Assembly: GCA_018882635.1 (NCBI GenBank) | Contig: VERN01000006.1 | Location: 1-35,883, forward strand | DNA: 35,883 nt | Reading direction: 5' to 3' | Origin: Beijerinckiaceae bacterium | GTDB taxonomy: Bacteria > Pseudomonadota > Alphaproteobacteria > Rhizobiales > Beijerinckiaceae | Shown: positions 18,321-27,298 of the stretch, in pieces | Position numbering within the stretch: the stretch's first letter is position 1 | Layout: every line of letters starts with the position of its first letter | Position numbers and translations under genes: made by a program | Notes under the pieces: generated by a model | Told to the model about the DNA's origin: nothing | The model's input: the letters and a program-made list of their open reading frames with translations, nothing else | Databases searched by the model: none

Positions 18321-19220
18321 TTAGGCGCGCAATGTTTCTTCAAGCACCAAGGGTTTGATCTCGTCGATTGATCCGTCTTTCATCAATCCGCGTGCTGATC
18401 CCGTAATCCGCACGCCTTGTTCGGTCATATCAAATTCGAAAAGATTCCAGCCCGCGCGGTGGGTGATCGTGCCACCAATGGCGGAAGCAGAGGGTGCGCC
18501 GACGACCGGCACACGGCCCTTGGGTCCGTCGAGAAAATCGACGGAGAACACATGATTATGCCCATGCAAAACGAGTTCAGCGCCATGCTTGCCGATCATG
18601 TCTTCGACGCGTTTGGCATCAGTTAATCCACGGCCGGGCTGTGCGCCCTGACGATGTGGCGGATGATGAATCATCACCACGCGCGCGAGCGGCTGGGTCG
18701 CGAGGAATGCGAGGATTTGCGCAAATTTTTCGCGCTGTTCCGGGCCGAGCGTGCCCGACGCCATAAAGGGCGCGGTCGGGATCGCTGATGAAAGGCCGAT
18801 GAGTGCGATCGGGCCTGCGAGGCGGACATAGGGGAAGCCTTCATAGCGGCCGCTGTCCGACGTCATCCATGGTGAGAGATAGCGCACAATGTCGGCCGGG
18901 TTCGAGCGAACATAGGCATCATGATTGCCCGGCACGAAAGACACGTCGGCTGGTAGGCCCAGCTTTTTCATGAAAGTGACTGCACCGGGAAATTCGCCAT
19001 GCAGACCAATGTTCACGAGATCACCCGTGCAGGCGATATGATCGGGCCTGAAGGAATGGATGTCGGCGACAATCCGATCAAGCAACGCCATATCATGCGC
19101 ACGAGACCGTCCGCGCCGCCAGTTCATGTAGCCGGTCAGCCTTTTGCTGGCGAGATCACGTAGCTTTGGCTTTGGGAGAGGGCCCAAATGCGGATCAGAC
19201 AGGTGCGCGAGGCGAAACAT
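18321..19220 (-). CDS. Metallophosphoesterase
   Basis: 'LAHLSDPHLG', 'CTGDLVNIG', 'FVPGNHDAY', 'MIHHPPH', 'LVLHGHNH' calcineurin-like motifs. Confidence 0.96.
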   Translation of the reverse strand: MFRLAHLSDPHLGPLPKPKLRDLASKRLTGYMNWRRGRSRAHDMALLDRIVADIHSFRPDHIACTGDLVNIGLHGEFPGAVTFMKKLGLPADVSFVPGNHDAYVRSNPADIVRYLSPWMTSDSGRYEGFPYVRLAGPIALIGLSSAIPTAPFMASGTLGPEQREKFAQILAFLATQPLARVVMIHHPPHRQGAQPGRGLTDAKRVEDMIGKHGAELVLHGHNHVFSVDFLDGPKGRVPVVGAPSASAIGGTITHRAGWNLFEFDMTEQGVRITGSARGLMKDGSIDEIKPLVLEETLRA

Positions 19221-19270
19221 CGCGTCTTTCGTGCCGCTGTTGTGCCCCGATCGTCAAGCGCAAAAGCGTT

Positions 19271-20248
19271 TTACGAACTGCCGATGAAGATGCCAGCCAG
19301 AAAGACGAGCACACCGCCAACCACAATCTGGAAGGCTGCTTGGAGGAAGGGCGTGTCCATGTATTTGGCGCGGATCCACGCAATCGCCCAGAGCTCAATG
19401 GCCACGATGACGACCGCGATTGAGGTCGCAATCCAAAAGGCGTTCGGCCAAGAATCAGGCACCAGATAGGGCAGGGTGTGGCCGATGCCGCCGATGGCTG
19501 TCATGAGGCCGCTGACAGCGCCACGGATCCATGGGGTGCCGCGGCCAGTGAGCGAGCCATCGTCTGACAGCGCTTCGGCAAAGCCCATTGAAATGCCAGC
19601 GCCGATCGAGGCGGCGAGGCCAACCAGGAACGTTTCCCAATTGCTGTGCGTTGCGAAAGCGGCCGCAAACAAAGGGGCGAGCGTGGACACCGATCCGTCC
19701 ATCAGGCCAACAAGGCCGGGCTGCACATATTGCAGGAGAAACATGCGCTGCCGGGTGGCTTCTTCTTCTGCCTTGGCGTCGCCGGTAAGGTGCGTTTCTG
19801 TCAGTTCGCCAGCGCGGCGCTCATGCCCTTTTTCAATTTCGGCCAATTTGTTCAGCAATTGGCGAACGGAAATATCCTGCGATTGCGCGGCGGCTTTTGT
19901 GTAGAAATTGGCCGCTTGCATTTCCATGATTTCGGCTTCTTTGCGCATCCGGTCGACGCCCAGCGCGGTAATCGTCCAGACCGGGCGGCGCTTCAGGAAG
20001 CCTTTGACATCTTCGCGCCGGATGGGCGGCAGATGTTCCCCAAATTTCGAGCGGTAGAGGCCAAATAGCATGTCACGATGGCCGCGCTCCTCATCGGCCA
20101 TTTCATCAAACACCTTGGCTGAATGGGGGTAAGCTTCGCGGACCTCGTCGGCAAAGGTCTGGTAGATGCGGGAATCTTCTTCCTCGGACGCGATGGCGAC
20201 CGCGAGAATTTCCTTTTCCGTCAGCTCTGCAAATGCTTTGAGGGCCAT
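19271..20248 (-). CDS. mbfA: Ferritin/rubrerythrin-like plus VIT1/CCC1 domain membrane protein (MbfA-type iron exporter)
   Basis: N-terminal E/EExxH-rich four-helix domain (ASEEEDSRIYQTFADEVREAY...DEERGHRDML...EIEKGHERRAGEL) fused to a VIT1-like membrane domain ('GLVGLMDGSVSTLAPLFAAAF'). Confidence 0.9.
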   Translation of the reverse strand: MALKAFAELTEKEILAVAIASEEEDSRIYQTFADEVREAYPHSAKVFDEMADEERGHRDMLFGLYRSKFGEHLPPIRREDVKGFLKRRPVWTITALGVDRMRKEAEIMEMQAANFYTKAAAQSQDISVRQLLNKLAEIEKGHERRAGELTETHLTGDAKAEEEATRQRMFLLQYVQPGLVGLMDGSVSTLAPLFAAAFATHSNWETFLVGLAASIGAGISMGFAEALSDDGSLTGRGTPWIRGAVSGLMTAIGGIGHTLPYLVPDSWPNAFWIATSIAVVIVAIELWAIAWIRAKYMDTPFLQAAFQIVVGGVLVFLAGIFIGSS

Positions 20249-20273
20249 AGCGATCCTGCTAATGTCAATCTAG

Positions 20274-20290
20274 ATTTGAATTATTCTAAA
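20274..20290. promoter_or_regulatory. ICE (iron control element)/Irr-box-like palindrome ATTTGAA-TTA-TTCTAAA
   Basis: 12 of 14 half-site positions match the recalled rhizobial ICE consensus TTTAGAA-N3-TTCTAAA; located 26-42 bp upstream of the mbfA start. Confidence 0.6.
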
Positions 20291-20293
20291 CTG

Positions 20294-20800
20294 ATGAGTG
20301 AAGCGTTTCAACACCCGACTTCGCAGCAGTCGATGCACCAGACATGGCGCGGGCGCCTGCTGACCCGTCTGCTCCACGTCTATTTTCGTCTGCAACGGCC
20401 CATGACGTTGGGCGTGAGGGGGATGGCCTTTGACCGCGAAGGGCGGATTTTCCTCGTCCGGCATACCTATATCCCGGGCTGGCACCTGCCGGGTGGCGGC
20501 ATCGAAGTCGACGAGACAGCGCATGAGGCGCTCATTCGTGAAGTAGCGGAAGAGGGCAATCTGATCCTGACCGAACCGCCGAAATTGTTCGGCTTCTACT
20601 TCAACAAGGCGGTGCGGCGGGATCATGTGGCGCTCTATCTTCTCCACAACGTCATGCAGACCGCTCCGCGCCTACCAGATCGCGAGATTGCTGAGGCTGG
20701 CTTCTTTGCACCCACAGCCTTGCCGCAAGGTGTATCGACCGCCACGCGGATGAGGATTGCCGAAGTGATGTCAGGGATGCCGCCAAGCCCGCTTTGGTAG
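20294..20800 (+). CDS. NUDIX hydrolase
   Basis: Nudix box GGIEVDETAHEALIREVAEEGN; start at 20294 or 20336. Confidence 0.9.
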   Translation: MSEAFQHPTSQQSMHQTWRGRLLTRLLHVYFRLQRPMTLGVRGMAFDREGRIFLVRHTYIPGWHLPGGGIEVDETAHEALIREVAEEGNLILTEPPKLFGFYFNKAVRRDHVALYLLHNVMQTAPRLPDREIAEAGFFAPTALPQGVSTATRMRIAEVMSGMPPSPLW

Positions 20801-21000
20801 CGCGTGCCGTCGGTAAGGTTTCTTGTCGATGAGGCCCGGACCGTGTTAGACGCGATGCCGTTCAGGAGATTGGGAATGCCGCGGCAGCTGCGACGACGAT
20901 TGGAAGAGACACGGCCCTAAGGGCCGATCCGGCTTTGCCCGGTGCTTCGCTCTGACCCTATCGCAACGCCTCCTGCGTACTGCCCTGAAGCGGAAATTCC

Positions 21001-21504
21001 ATGTCCGAACTCTCTGTCAATCTGCGCCACGAAACACCGGCCGATAGCGCCACGATCGATAAGCTGCATGAGCGTGCGTTCGGCCCCGGTCGTTTTGCGC
21101 GGACAGCCTATCGCTTGCGTGAAGGCATTCCGCCGCTTGCGAGCCTCTGCCATGTCGCCACGGTCGGCACGCTCGTTGTCGGTTCGATCCGTCTCTCTGG
21201 CTTGTGGATTGGCAAGGAAGAGGCGGTGCTTCTTGGGCCGCTTACCGTTGAGCCGCAATTCATGAATCGCGGCATTGGTGGCTTATTGATCCAGCGCTCT
21301 CTCGATGTGGCGAAGGCAGAGGGACATCGCGCCGTCATTCTCGTGGGGGATGAGCCTTATTACGCGCGCGCGGGATTTAAGAAGGTGCCACCGGGGCAAT
21401 TGCATATGCCGGGACCGGTTGATCCTGATCGTCTGCTCGCGGTTGATCTGCAAGGCGGGGATATTGCCCGGCTCAATGGTCCCGTGTTGCCGCGCGCAGC
21501 GTGA
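21001..21504 (+). CDS. GNAT family N-acetyltransferase (YhbS-like)
   Basis: 'LLGPLTVEPQFMNRGIGGLLIQRSLDVAKAEGHRAVILVGDEPYYARAGFKKV'. Confidence 0.93.
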   Translation: MSELSVNLRHETPADSATIDKLHERAFGPGRFARTAYRLREGIPPLASLCHVATVGTLVVGSIRLSGLWIGKEEAVLLGPLTVEPQFMNRGIGGLLIQRSLDVAKAEGHRAVILVGDEPYYARAGFKKVPPGQLHMPGPVDPDRLLAVDLQGGDIARLNGPVLPRAA

Positions 21505-23577
21505 TTAGGACGCGTGCGGCCGGAAACGGCCTTCGCGCAGCCATGTGGCAAGCAAAGCCAAACCTATCAGCAGCAGACCCAAGCCGCCGACGGCCAAGGG
21601 TGTGACGGCAACGCCGCGCACCGCATAGCTTTGCGTGTCACGGAGAACCAGCGCGTCTGACGGGGCGCGGCTGCCTGCTTCCACACGCACGATATCGGGC
21701 AGACGTGGTGTTGCATTGGCTGTGGCTGCCGCGCGGATCACAGTGCCACCCGTCGCAGTAGCGAGCGGCAGCAGCATAAGCTCGTTCGAAATCACATCCT
21801 GCATTTCGCGCGGGTTGGGTGGGCCGACATGAACGAAGGCGTTCAGAACACCATCAGTCGCGCGGTAAAGTCCATCGGCTTTCACCTCGACGCTACCGCG
21901 CCAGCGGCCAGCGCCATCCTCTTTCATCGTTACATCCGTCTGGCCTGCAGGGCCGGACACGGTGACAGTGCCGATTGATCCAGCCATGCTCTGCCGTTCA
22001 ACGGAAACAAGATGCCCGCGCGCGGAGACGCGCAGCGCTTCTTCTTCGAGGTCTGGCTCTTTCATTAGCCAATGGCCGGTGCGGCGGAGAAGATCGAGAT
22101 GCGGCCCACCTGAGCGAAAGCCGCGCGCCCACAACCAGCTTTGATCTGAGAGCAGCAAAGCGACGCGGCCTTGACCCTCGCGCGAAAGCAGCAGCAGCGG
22201 CTTTTCATCTGCTCCTGACATTAATGTCGAGCCAGCACGCGGCGTCGCAGAAATCTGGCGGATCCATTCCCCCCAATCGGGCGGCGTGACTTGTGATCCC
22301 GGCAATTCGCGTGTGACGGGATGGCGGCGGCCTTGATCGGTCAGCGCGGGACGATAAGGGCGCTCGACATTGGCGCCTTCCGGACGCGCCGGCATAATCG
22401 ACGACAAAGCGGTGGAGGCTAATCCGCCACGGCCCGCAAATTCCGGTCCTGCTGAAACGAGAATTGCGCCGCCTTCGCGCACATAGCGCACGATATTGTT
22501 GAAATAGACGGGCGGCAGGATCGACTGATTGGAATAACGATCGAAAATGATCAGATCGAAATCCTTGATCTTGGTCTCAAACAATTCGCGTGTTGGAAAG
22601 GCGATCAACGAAAGCTCGTTAATCGGTGTCCCATCCTGTTTTTCAGGCGGGCGCAAAATTGTGAAATGGACGAGGTCGACATTGGCGTCCGATTTCAGCG
22701 TGTTGCGCCAAGTGCGCTCGCCAGCATGCGGTTGACCCGATACAAGAAGGACGCGCAGCTTGTCGCGAATGCCATCAATTTCGAGCACAGCCTTGTTGTT
22801 GGCTTCCGTGAGTTCACCCGGTGCAGGCTCGACATCCAGTTCAAAGACGTTTGCCCCGCCATGCTCGATCTTCACTGGCTGGCGAATGGTTTCGCCGGGA
22901 ACGACAAGACGTTGGCCGATCGTTTGACCATCGCGGCGCAATGTGAGGCGGACCGGCTCAGTGCGGCCCGGATCCAGCACGCGATAGCGGATTGTTTGCT
23001 CCTTGCCGACAAGGCCGAACCGCGGCGCGTCGAGCAATTCGATGCGCCGGTCGCGTTCATTGCGAAAGCCTGTGATCACCGCATTGACCGGGGCGCGAAA
23101 ACCCAGCGCTGATGGATCGGAAGGAATGTCATGCACGACGCCGTCCGTGATCAGAATGGCACCGGCCACCCGATCAGACGGGACATCGGAGAGCGCCGTT
23201 TGCAGCGCGCCAAACAGGCGCGTTCCATCACTCGATGTGGTTTCCCCAATGTCGACGATGCGCAATTCGAGATCATTATTGCGGCCGAGGCGATTGGCGA
23301 TCTCGGCTTTCAATGCATCCGTCTGGCCCGCGCGGATGGACAGATTTTGCGAGCCGGAGCGATCCACAAGAATGACCGCTACATCTTTCAACTTCTCGCG
23401 CTCTTCACGCACCATCGACGGATTGAGAAGTGCAAGCGCCATGAGGATGGTCGCGCCGAGACGCAGAAAACCGCCGCGGCGACGGGCGATGATGGTCGCA
23501 AGCGCAATCGCAAGACCCGTTCCTGCCAAAGTCAGGACGAGCCATAACGGTATCAATGGCGCGACAGACAGGCTCAT
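21505..23577 (-). CDS. Membrane-anchored vWA-like / glutamine-amidotransferase-like protein (COG5426-type)
   Basis: Two N-terminal TMs, MIDAS-like 'VILVDRSGSQN', 'LLLSDQSWLWARGFRSGGPHLDLLRRTGHWLMKEP', C-terminal TM. Confidence 0.8.
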   Translation of the reverse strand: MSLSVAPLIPLWLVLTLAGTGLAIALATIIARRRGGFLRLGATILMALALLNPSMVREEREKLKDVAVILVDRSGSQNLSIRAGQTDALKAEIANRLGRNNDLELRIVDIGETTSSDGTRLFGALQTALSDVPSDRVAGAILITDGVVHDIPSDPSALGFRAPVNAVITGFRNERDRRIELLDAPRFGLVGKEQTIRYRVLDPGRTEPVRLTLRRDGQTIGQRLVVPGETIRQPVKIEHGGANVFELDVEPAPGELTEANNKAVLEIDGIRDKLRVLLVSGQPHAGERTWRNTLKSDANVDLVHFTILRPPEKQDGTPINELSLIAFPTRELFETKIKDFDLIIFDRYSNQSILPPVYFNNIVRYVREGGAILVSAGPEFAGRGGLASTALSSIMPARPEGANVERPYRPALTDQGRRHPVTRELPGSQVTPPDWGEWIRQISATPRAGSTLMSGADEKPLLLLSREGQGRVALLLSDQSWLWARGFRSGGPHLDLLRRTGHWLMKEPDLEEEALRVSARGHLVSVERQSMAGSIGTVTVSGPAGQTDVTMKEDGAGRWRGSVEVKADGLYRATDGVLNAFVHVGPPNPREMQDVISNELMLLPLATATGGTVIRAAATANATPRLPDIVRVEAGSRAPSDALVLRDTQSYAVRGVAVTPLAVGGLGLLLIGLALLATWLREGRFRPHAS

Positions 23578-26369
23578 TGGCCGAGCCTTTCCAAAAGCGC
23601 GGGCACATGAACCTGATCGGCTTTGTAATTGCCGGTCAGCGCATACATGACGAGATTGGTGCCGGCGCGGAACGCCATTTCACGTTGACGTGGCATTGTC
23701 TGCGTCAACGGGTAGAGCGGTTCACCACGACGCCCTGTCGCCCATGCGGACGCCATATCATTGGAGGTGATGATGATGGGTGACACGCCATCGCCTGCGC
23801 GGGCGGGGCGATCGCCTGTTATTGTTTCGCGCGGGATCGCTTCGATCCATGTCTGGCCATCGGCGTAACGGCCGGGGAAATTGTCGATCAGATAAAACGC
23901 TTTCGTGACGACATGATCAGGCGGCACGGTTTCTAATTCGGGTACTGCGATGCCAGAGAGGATCTGGCGCAGCATGCGCGTTTCCGCCGTTGTCTGTCCG
24001 GCGCGTTGTGCGGGTGCGTCGCGCGTATCAAACAAGACGGTGCCGCCACCTTTCATATAGGCGTCGAGCTTACGAATGGCCGTTTCCGACGGCGCGGGGC
24101 GGCCCGCCACAATCGGCCAATAAATAAAGGGATAGACGGCCAGCTCGTCGGTTGCGGGATCGACGCCATAAGGTTCAGCCGGTTCAAGCGCGGTGCGTGC
24201 GGCGAGAAAAGCGGACAGACCCGCGAGGCCTGCGCGCGACGCTTCGTCGACAGCGGGATCACCGGTGATGACATAAGCCAAGCGAGTTGCGAGTGCCGCT
24301 TCCTGTGCTTTGGGTGCAATCGGGCCGCGATTGTCTTGTGCGCGTGCTGCGAATGGGGCGAGCGTTGCGAGTGCGATGAGGATTGCCGCTGTTGCGGCAG
24401 TGGCCCGTCGGCGTGCAAACAGGGAAAGCCCACCCCCGAGCCAAAGCACAGCCAGACCATCAAGAATGAACCCGAATAAAGCGAGCGCCAGCAAGGGAGG
24501 ACCAAGCTCAATGGGGGCGGGCCGCGTCAACGGCTCCACCGGCACGCCATAGGAATCGAGCGCAAGCAATGTCAGTTCGGCATCGCGCGTCAGCACATTG
24601 ACGGCGACGGGATTGTCCGCATCGCCATAAAGGCCTGCAGGATGATCGCGGCTGGCAACGAGTTCGCCTTTGATGGCGATGGGGCGCGCTGTTGCGGGAG
24701 GCAGACCGAGAGCGCCATAGCCATCGAGCGTGCGCCAGGGAGCCGCCAATCGGGCCTCCCCCGTTATATCATCGCGTCCCGCGCCAGCACTCGTGCTCGC
24801 TAATTGTGTGATGCGACGGAGCATGTCGACGAAGAGGCCGGAGAGCGGCAGGTTCGACCAGCTTGTATCGGCTGTGACGTGGAACAGAATAACAAGGCCC
24901 GCGCCGCGTTTTTCGGCTGTGACGATCGGCGTGCCATCAGACAGGGCAGCCCATGTCTTGCGCGCAAGATCGGCTTCAGGCTCTGCTAGTAATTGTCGTG
25001 TAATCTGCACTTCTGCGGGTGGCTGCAATCCGTTGAAGGGAGAATTGGCGTCGAAAGGGGCCAATGTTTTTGGTGCATCCCATGATAGCGCACCACCAAA
25101 ATTGCGGCCGCCACGGCGCAGTTTCACCGGCACGAAATCATCACTCGCGGATGCAAGGCGCGAGCCTGCGAAGCGCAGGACGATGCCACCATTCTTGACA
25201 TAATTGTCCAAAGCGCGGCGCGTCGCATCTGGCAGGGCGCCGGTATCGGCGAGCACGATCATCGAGGCTTTCTGTTCGATGAGTGCGTTAATCGCATCCG
25301 CTGGGCCAAGGCGCGGCTCGCGCACTTCGGCGTAAGGCGCCATCGCGCGGGTGAGATAATAGGTTGGGGAGACGAGCGGTAGCGCGGTGTCCGCGGTTGC
25401 GCCTGAAACAAGACCGATGATGCGGCGGCGATCGCGTGCATCAACGAGCGCGACCGCGGCGGCGCTGCGCGCATTCTCAATCGCGAGACGGGCAACGTCA
25501 TTGCGCAATTCGACAGGCAGGGTGATCGTCGCCTGCGTCTTGCGTGCATTCCCGTCAAACGCATAGCGCGCTTCGGCCAACGATGCGCCGCGCCGATCAA
25601 GCGCACGAATAATGCCTTCATTTGTGAGGCCCGGTGCAGCGCGCAAGACGTTGACGCTCATGCCGCTCTGGCCATTATCGAGGCCTGACAATGCGACGAG
25701 CCTTGCGTCAGTCCCTGTGACAATGCGGCCGCTGCGCGCTTTGATGGCGTCTGCGACGGCTTTGGCGAAGGCTTCGCTATCATTGTCCTTCAAGCCATCA
25801 GTGAACCAAACAATTTCAGCTTCACGATTTTGCGTCAGAAACTGATTGAGAGCGTTCAGGTGGATGCGCCGTTCCGTGTTGAAGGGTTGGGGCGCCAAAG
25901 CCCGTAATTTGGTCGCCGCGCTGTCGCCATCAGCGAGCGAGAGATCCGATGCGGGCTCAGCGGTGCCGATCAGCGCCACGGCACGACCTTCACGCGCGGC
26001 ATTGCGGATCATGGCTTCGGCGGCGGTGAGGCGTGTGCCAAAGTCTGGTCCAGTCGCCCAGCCATTATCGAACAGCAACAACATCGGCCCGCGTGCGGTC
26101 GTGTCGTTCACGCCACGTGTCCATAGCGGCCCTGCCATAGCGAGAATAACAAGACCTGCGATCAGCAAGCGTAAAATCAACAACCAAGGCGGCGTGCGGC
26201 GCGGCGTTTCGCGCTCGGGCACGAGATCTTTGATGAGCGGCAGCGGTGGGAACGGGATGGCGCGTGGGCGGGGTGGCGTGACACGCAACAACAGCCACAA
26301 GACCGGTAGCGCAACTAGGCCAGCGAGAACGAGGGGCGCCGAAAAGACGAGCGGCAGGGAACTCAACAT
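23574..26369 (-). CDS. BatA-N-terminal / DUF4159 domain-containing membrane protein (931 aa)
   Basis: N-terminal BatA-like double TM (LPVLWLLLRVTPPRPRAIPFPPLPLI...); C-terminal DUF4159-like region 'YPFIYWPIVAG...GGTVLFDTRD...GTNLVMYALTGNYKADQVHVPALLERLG'. Confidence 0.85.
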   Translation of the reverse strand: MLSSLPLVFSAPLVLAGLVALPVLWLLLRVTPPRPRAIPFPPLPLIKDLVPERETPRRTPPWLLILRLLIAGLVILAMAGPLWTRGVNDTTARGPMLLLFDNGWATGPDFGTRLTAAEAMIRNAAREGRAVALIGTAEPASDLSLADGDSAATKLRALAPQPFNTERRIHLNALNQFLTQNREAEIVWFTDGLKDNDSEAFAKAVADAIKARSGRIVTGTDARLVALSGLDNGQSGMSVNVLRAAPGLTNEGIIRALDRRGASLAEARYAFDGNARKTQATITLPVELRNDVARLAIENARSAAAVALVDARDRRRIIGLVSGATADTALPLVSPTYYLTRAMAPYAEVREPRLGPADAINALIEQKASMIVLADTGALPDATRRALDNYVKNGGIVLRFAGSRLASASDDFVPVKLRRGGRNFGGALSWDAPKTLAPFDANSPFNGLQPPAEVQITRQLLAEPEADLARKTWAALSDGTPIVTAEKRGAGLVILFHVTADTSWSNLPLSGLFVDMLRRITQLASTSAGAGRDDITGEARLAAPWRTLDGYGALGLPPATARPIAIKGELVASRDHPAGLYGDADNPVAVNVLTRDAELTLLALDSYGVPVEPLTRPAPIELGPPLLALALFGFILDGLAVLWLGGGLSLFARRRATAATAAILIALATLAPFAARAQDNRGPIAPKAQEAALATRLAYVITGDPAVDEASRAGLAGLSAFLAARTALEPAEPYGVDPATDELAVYPFIYWPIVAGRPAPSETAIRKLDAYMKGGGTVLFDTRDAPAQRAGQTTAETRMLRQILSGIAVPELETVPPDHVVTKAFYLIDNFPGRYADGQTWIEAIPRETITGDRPARAGDGVSPIIITSNDMASAWATGRRGEPLYPLTQTMPRQREMAFRAGTNLVMYALTGNYKADQVHVPALLERLGQ

Positions 26370-26371
26370 GC

Positions 26372-27298
26372 TCAGCGCCTCGCCGCTTGGCCATTTGGCA
26401 TGGCGACGCGTTGTGACAGCGCTAGCAAGGCTTCGGATGCGGGACGATCCGTGCGGTGGATATCAAAACTCCAACCGCGCCGTGCACAGATTTCGCGCAA
26501 GCCTGCATCATGCGCGTCCATGCGTTGGCGGTAGCGCGTGCGGAAGGTTTTTGCGTCGCCAATGTCGAGACGGTCGCGCGCTTCGACACCGATGAGCTCG
26601 GTTTGACCGTCGAAGGGAAAGGTTTCTTCCACGGGATCGACGATGCGCAGCACATGGCCTGTGGCGCCGCGTGCCGCCAGCGTCTCAATCGTTTTGGCAA
26701 TCTCTTCAAGAGGGCTCAACGCATCGGTGATGATCACGGCTTCGGTGAGCGGTGCCAAAGTGATGGCCGGGGGCAATGGCTGATCAAGGCCGGCGCGATC
26801 CGCTGCCAGTGCTTCAGCCAATTTTTCGATCACGGATCGCGAGGCAAGCGGGTTGGTGAGGCCGAGCAAGCCAACGCGTTCGCCGCCGCGCACGAGTGCA
26901 TCAGCGAGCGCCAAACCTAGCACCAGTGCGCGATCGATTTTCGGTGCGCGTGCTAGCGAGGATTCAAAATCCATCGATCGTGAACGATCAATCCAGAGCC
27001 AAACCGTGTGGGCTGCTTCCCATTCACGTTCGCGCACGAAATGACGACCGTCATCGCGCGCTGAGCGGCGCCAATCAATGCGGTTGGCTGGTTCACCTGG
27101 CATAAAGGCACGAAATTGCCAAAAATTTTCACCAACACCAGCGCGGCGGCGGCCATGGATTCCGTGCAGTGCGCCGGTTGCAATGCGGCGCGCTTCAAGG
27201 GCGAGACGCGGCAGGCGCGCGGCAAGGCTCGTCGCATCCGTGCTGCGCGACAGAAGCGCGTGACGCGTCTCTTCTTGCAGGATGCGAACATTTGCCAT
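26372..27298 (-). CDS. DUF58 (vWA-like) domain protein
   Basis: 'FWQFRAFMPGEPANRIDWRRSARDDGRHFVREREWEAAHTVWLWIDRSRSMDFES'; true start MANVRILQEETRHALL at 27298, ATGA-coupled to moxR. Confidence 0.92.
   Translation of the reverse strand: MANVRILQEETRHALLSRSTDATSLAARLPRLALEARRIATGALHGIHGRRRAGVGENFWQFRAFMPGEPANRIDWRRSARDDGRHFVREREWEAAHTVWLWIDRSRSMDFESSLARAPKIDRALVLGLALADALVRGGERVGLLGLTNPLASRSVIEKLAEALAADRAGLDQPLPPAITLAPLTEAVIITDALSPLEEIAKTIETLAARGATGHVLRIVDPVEETFPFDGQTELIGVEARDRLDIGDAKTFRTRYRQRMDAHDAGLREICARRGWSFDIHRTDRPASEALLALSQRVAMPNGQAARR

Noticed and set aside
21518-21531. GGCCG-GAAA-CGGCC mini-hairpin near the end of the 690-aa gene
   Set aside because: Only 5 bp, inside the CDS, no U-tract; not a convincing terminator.
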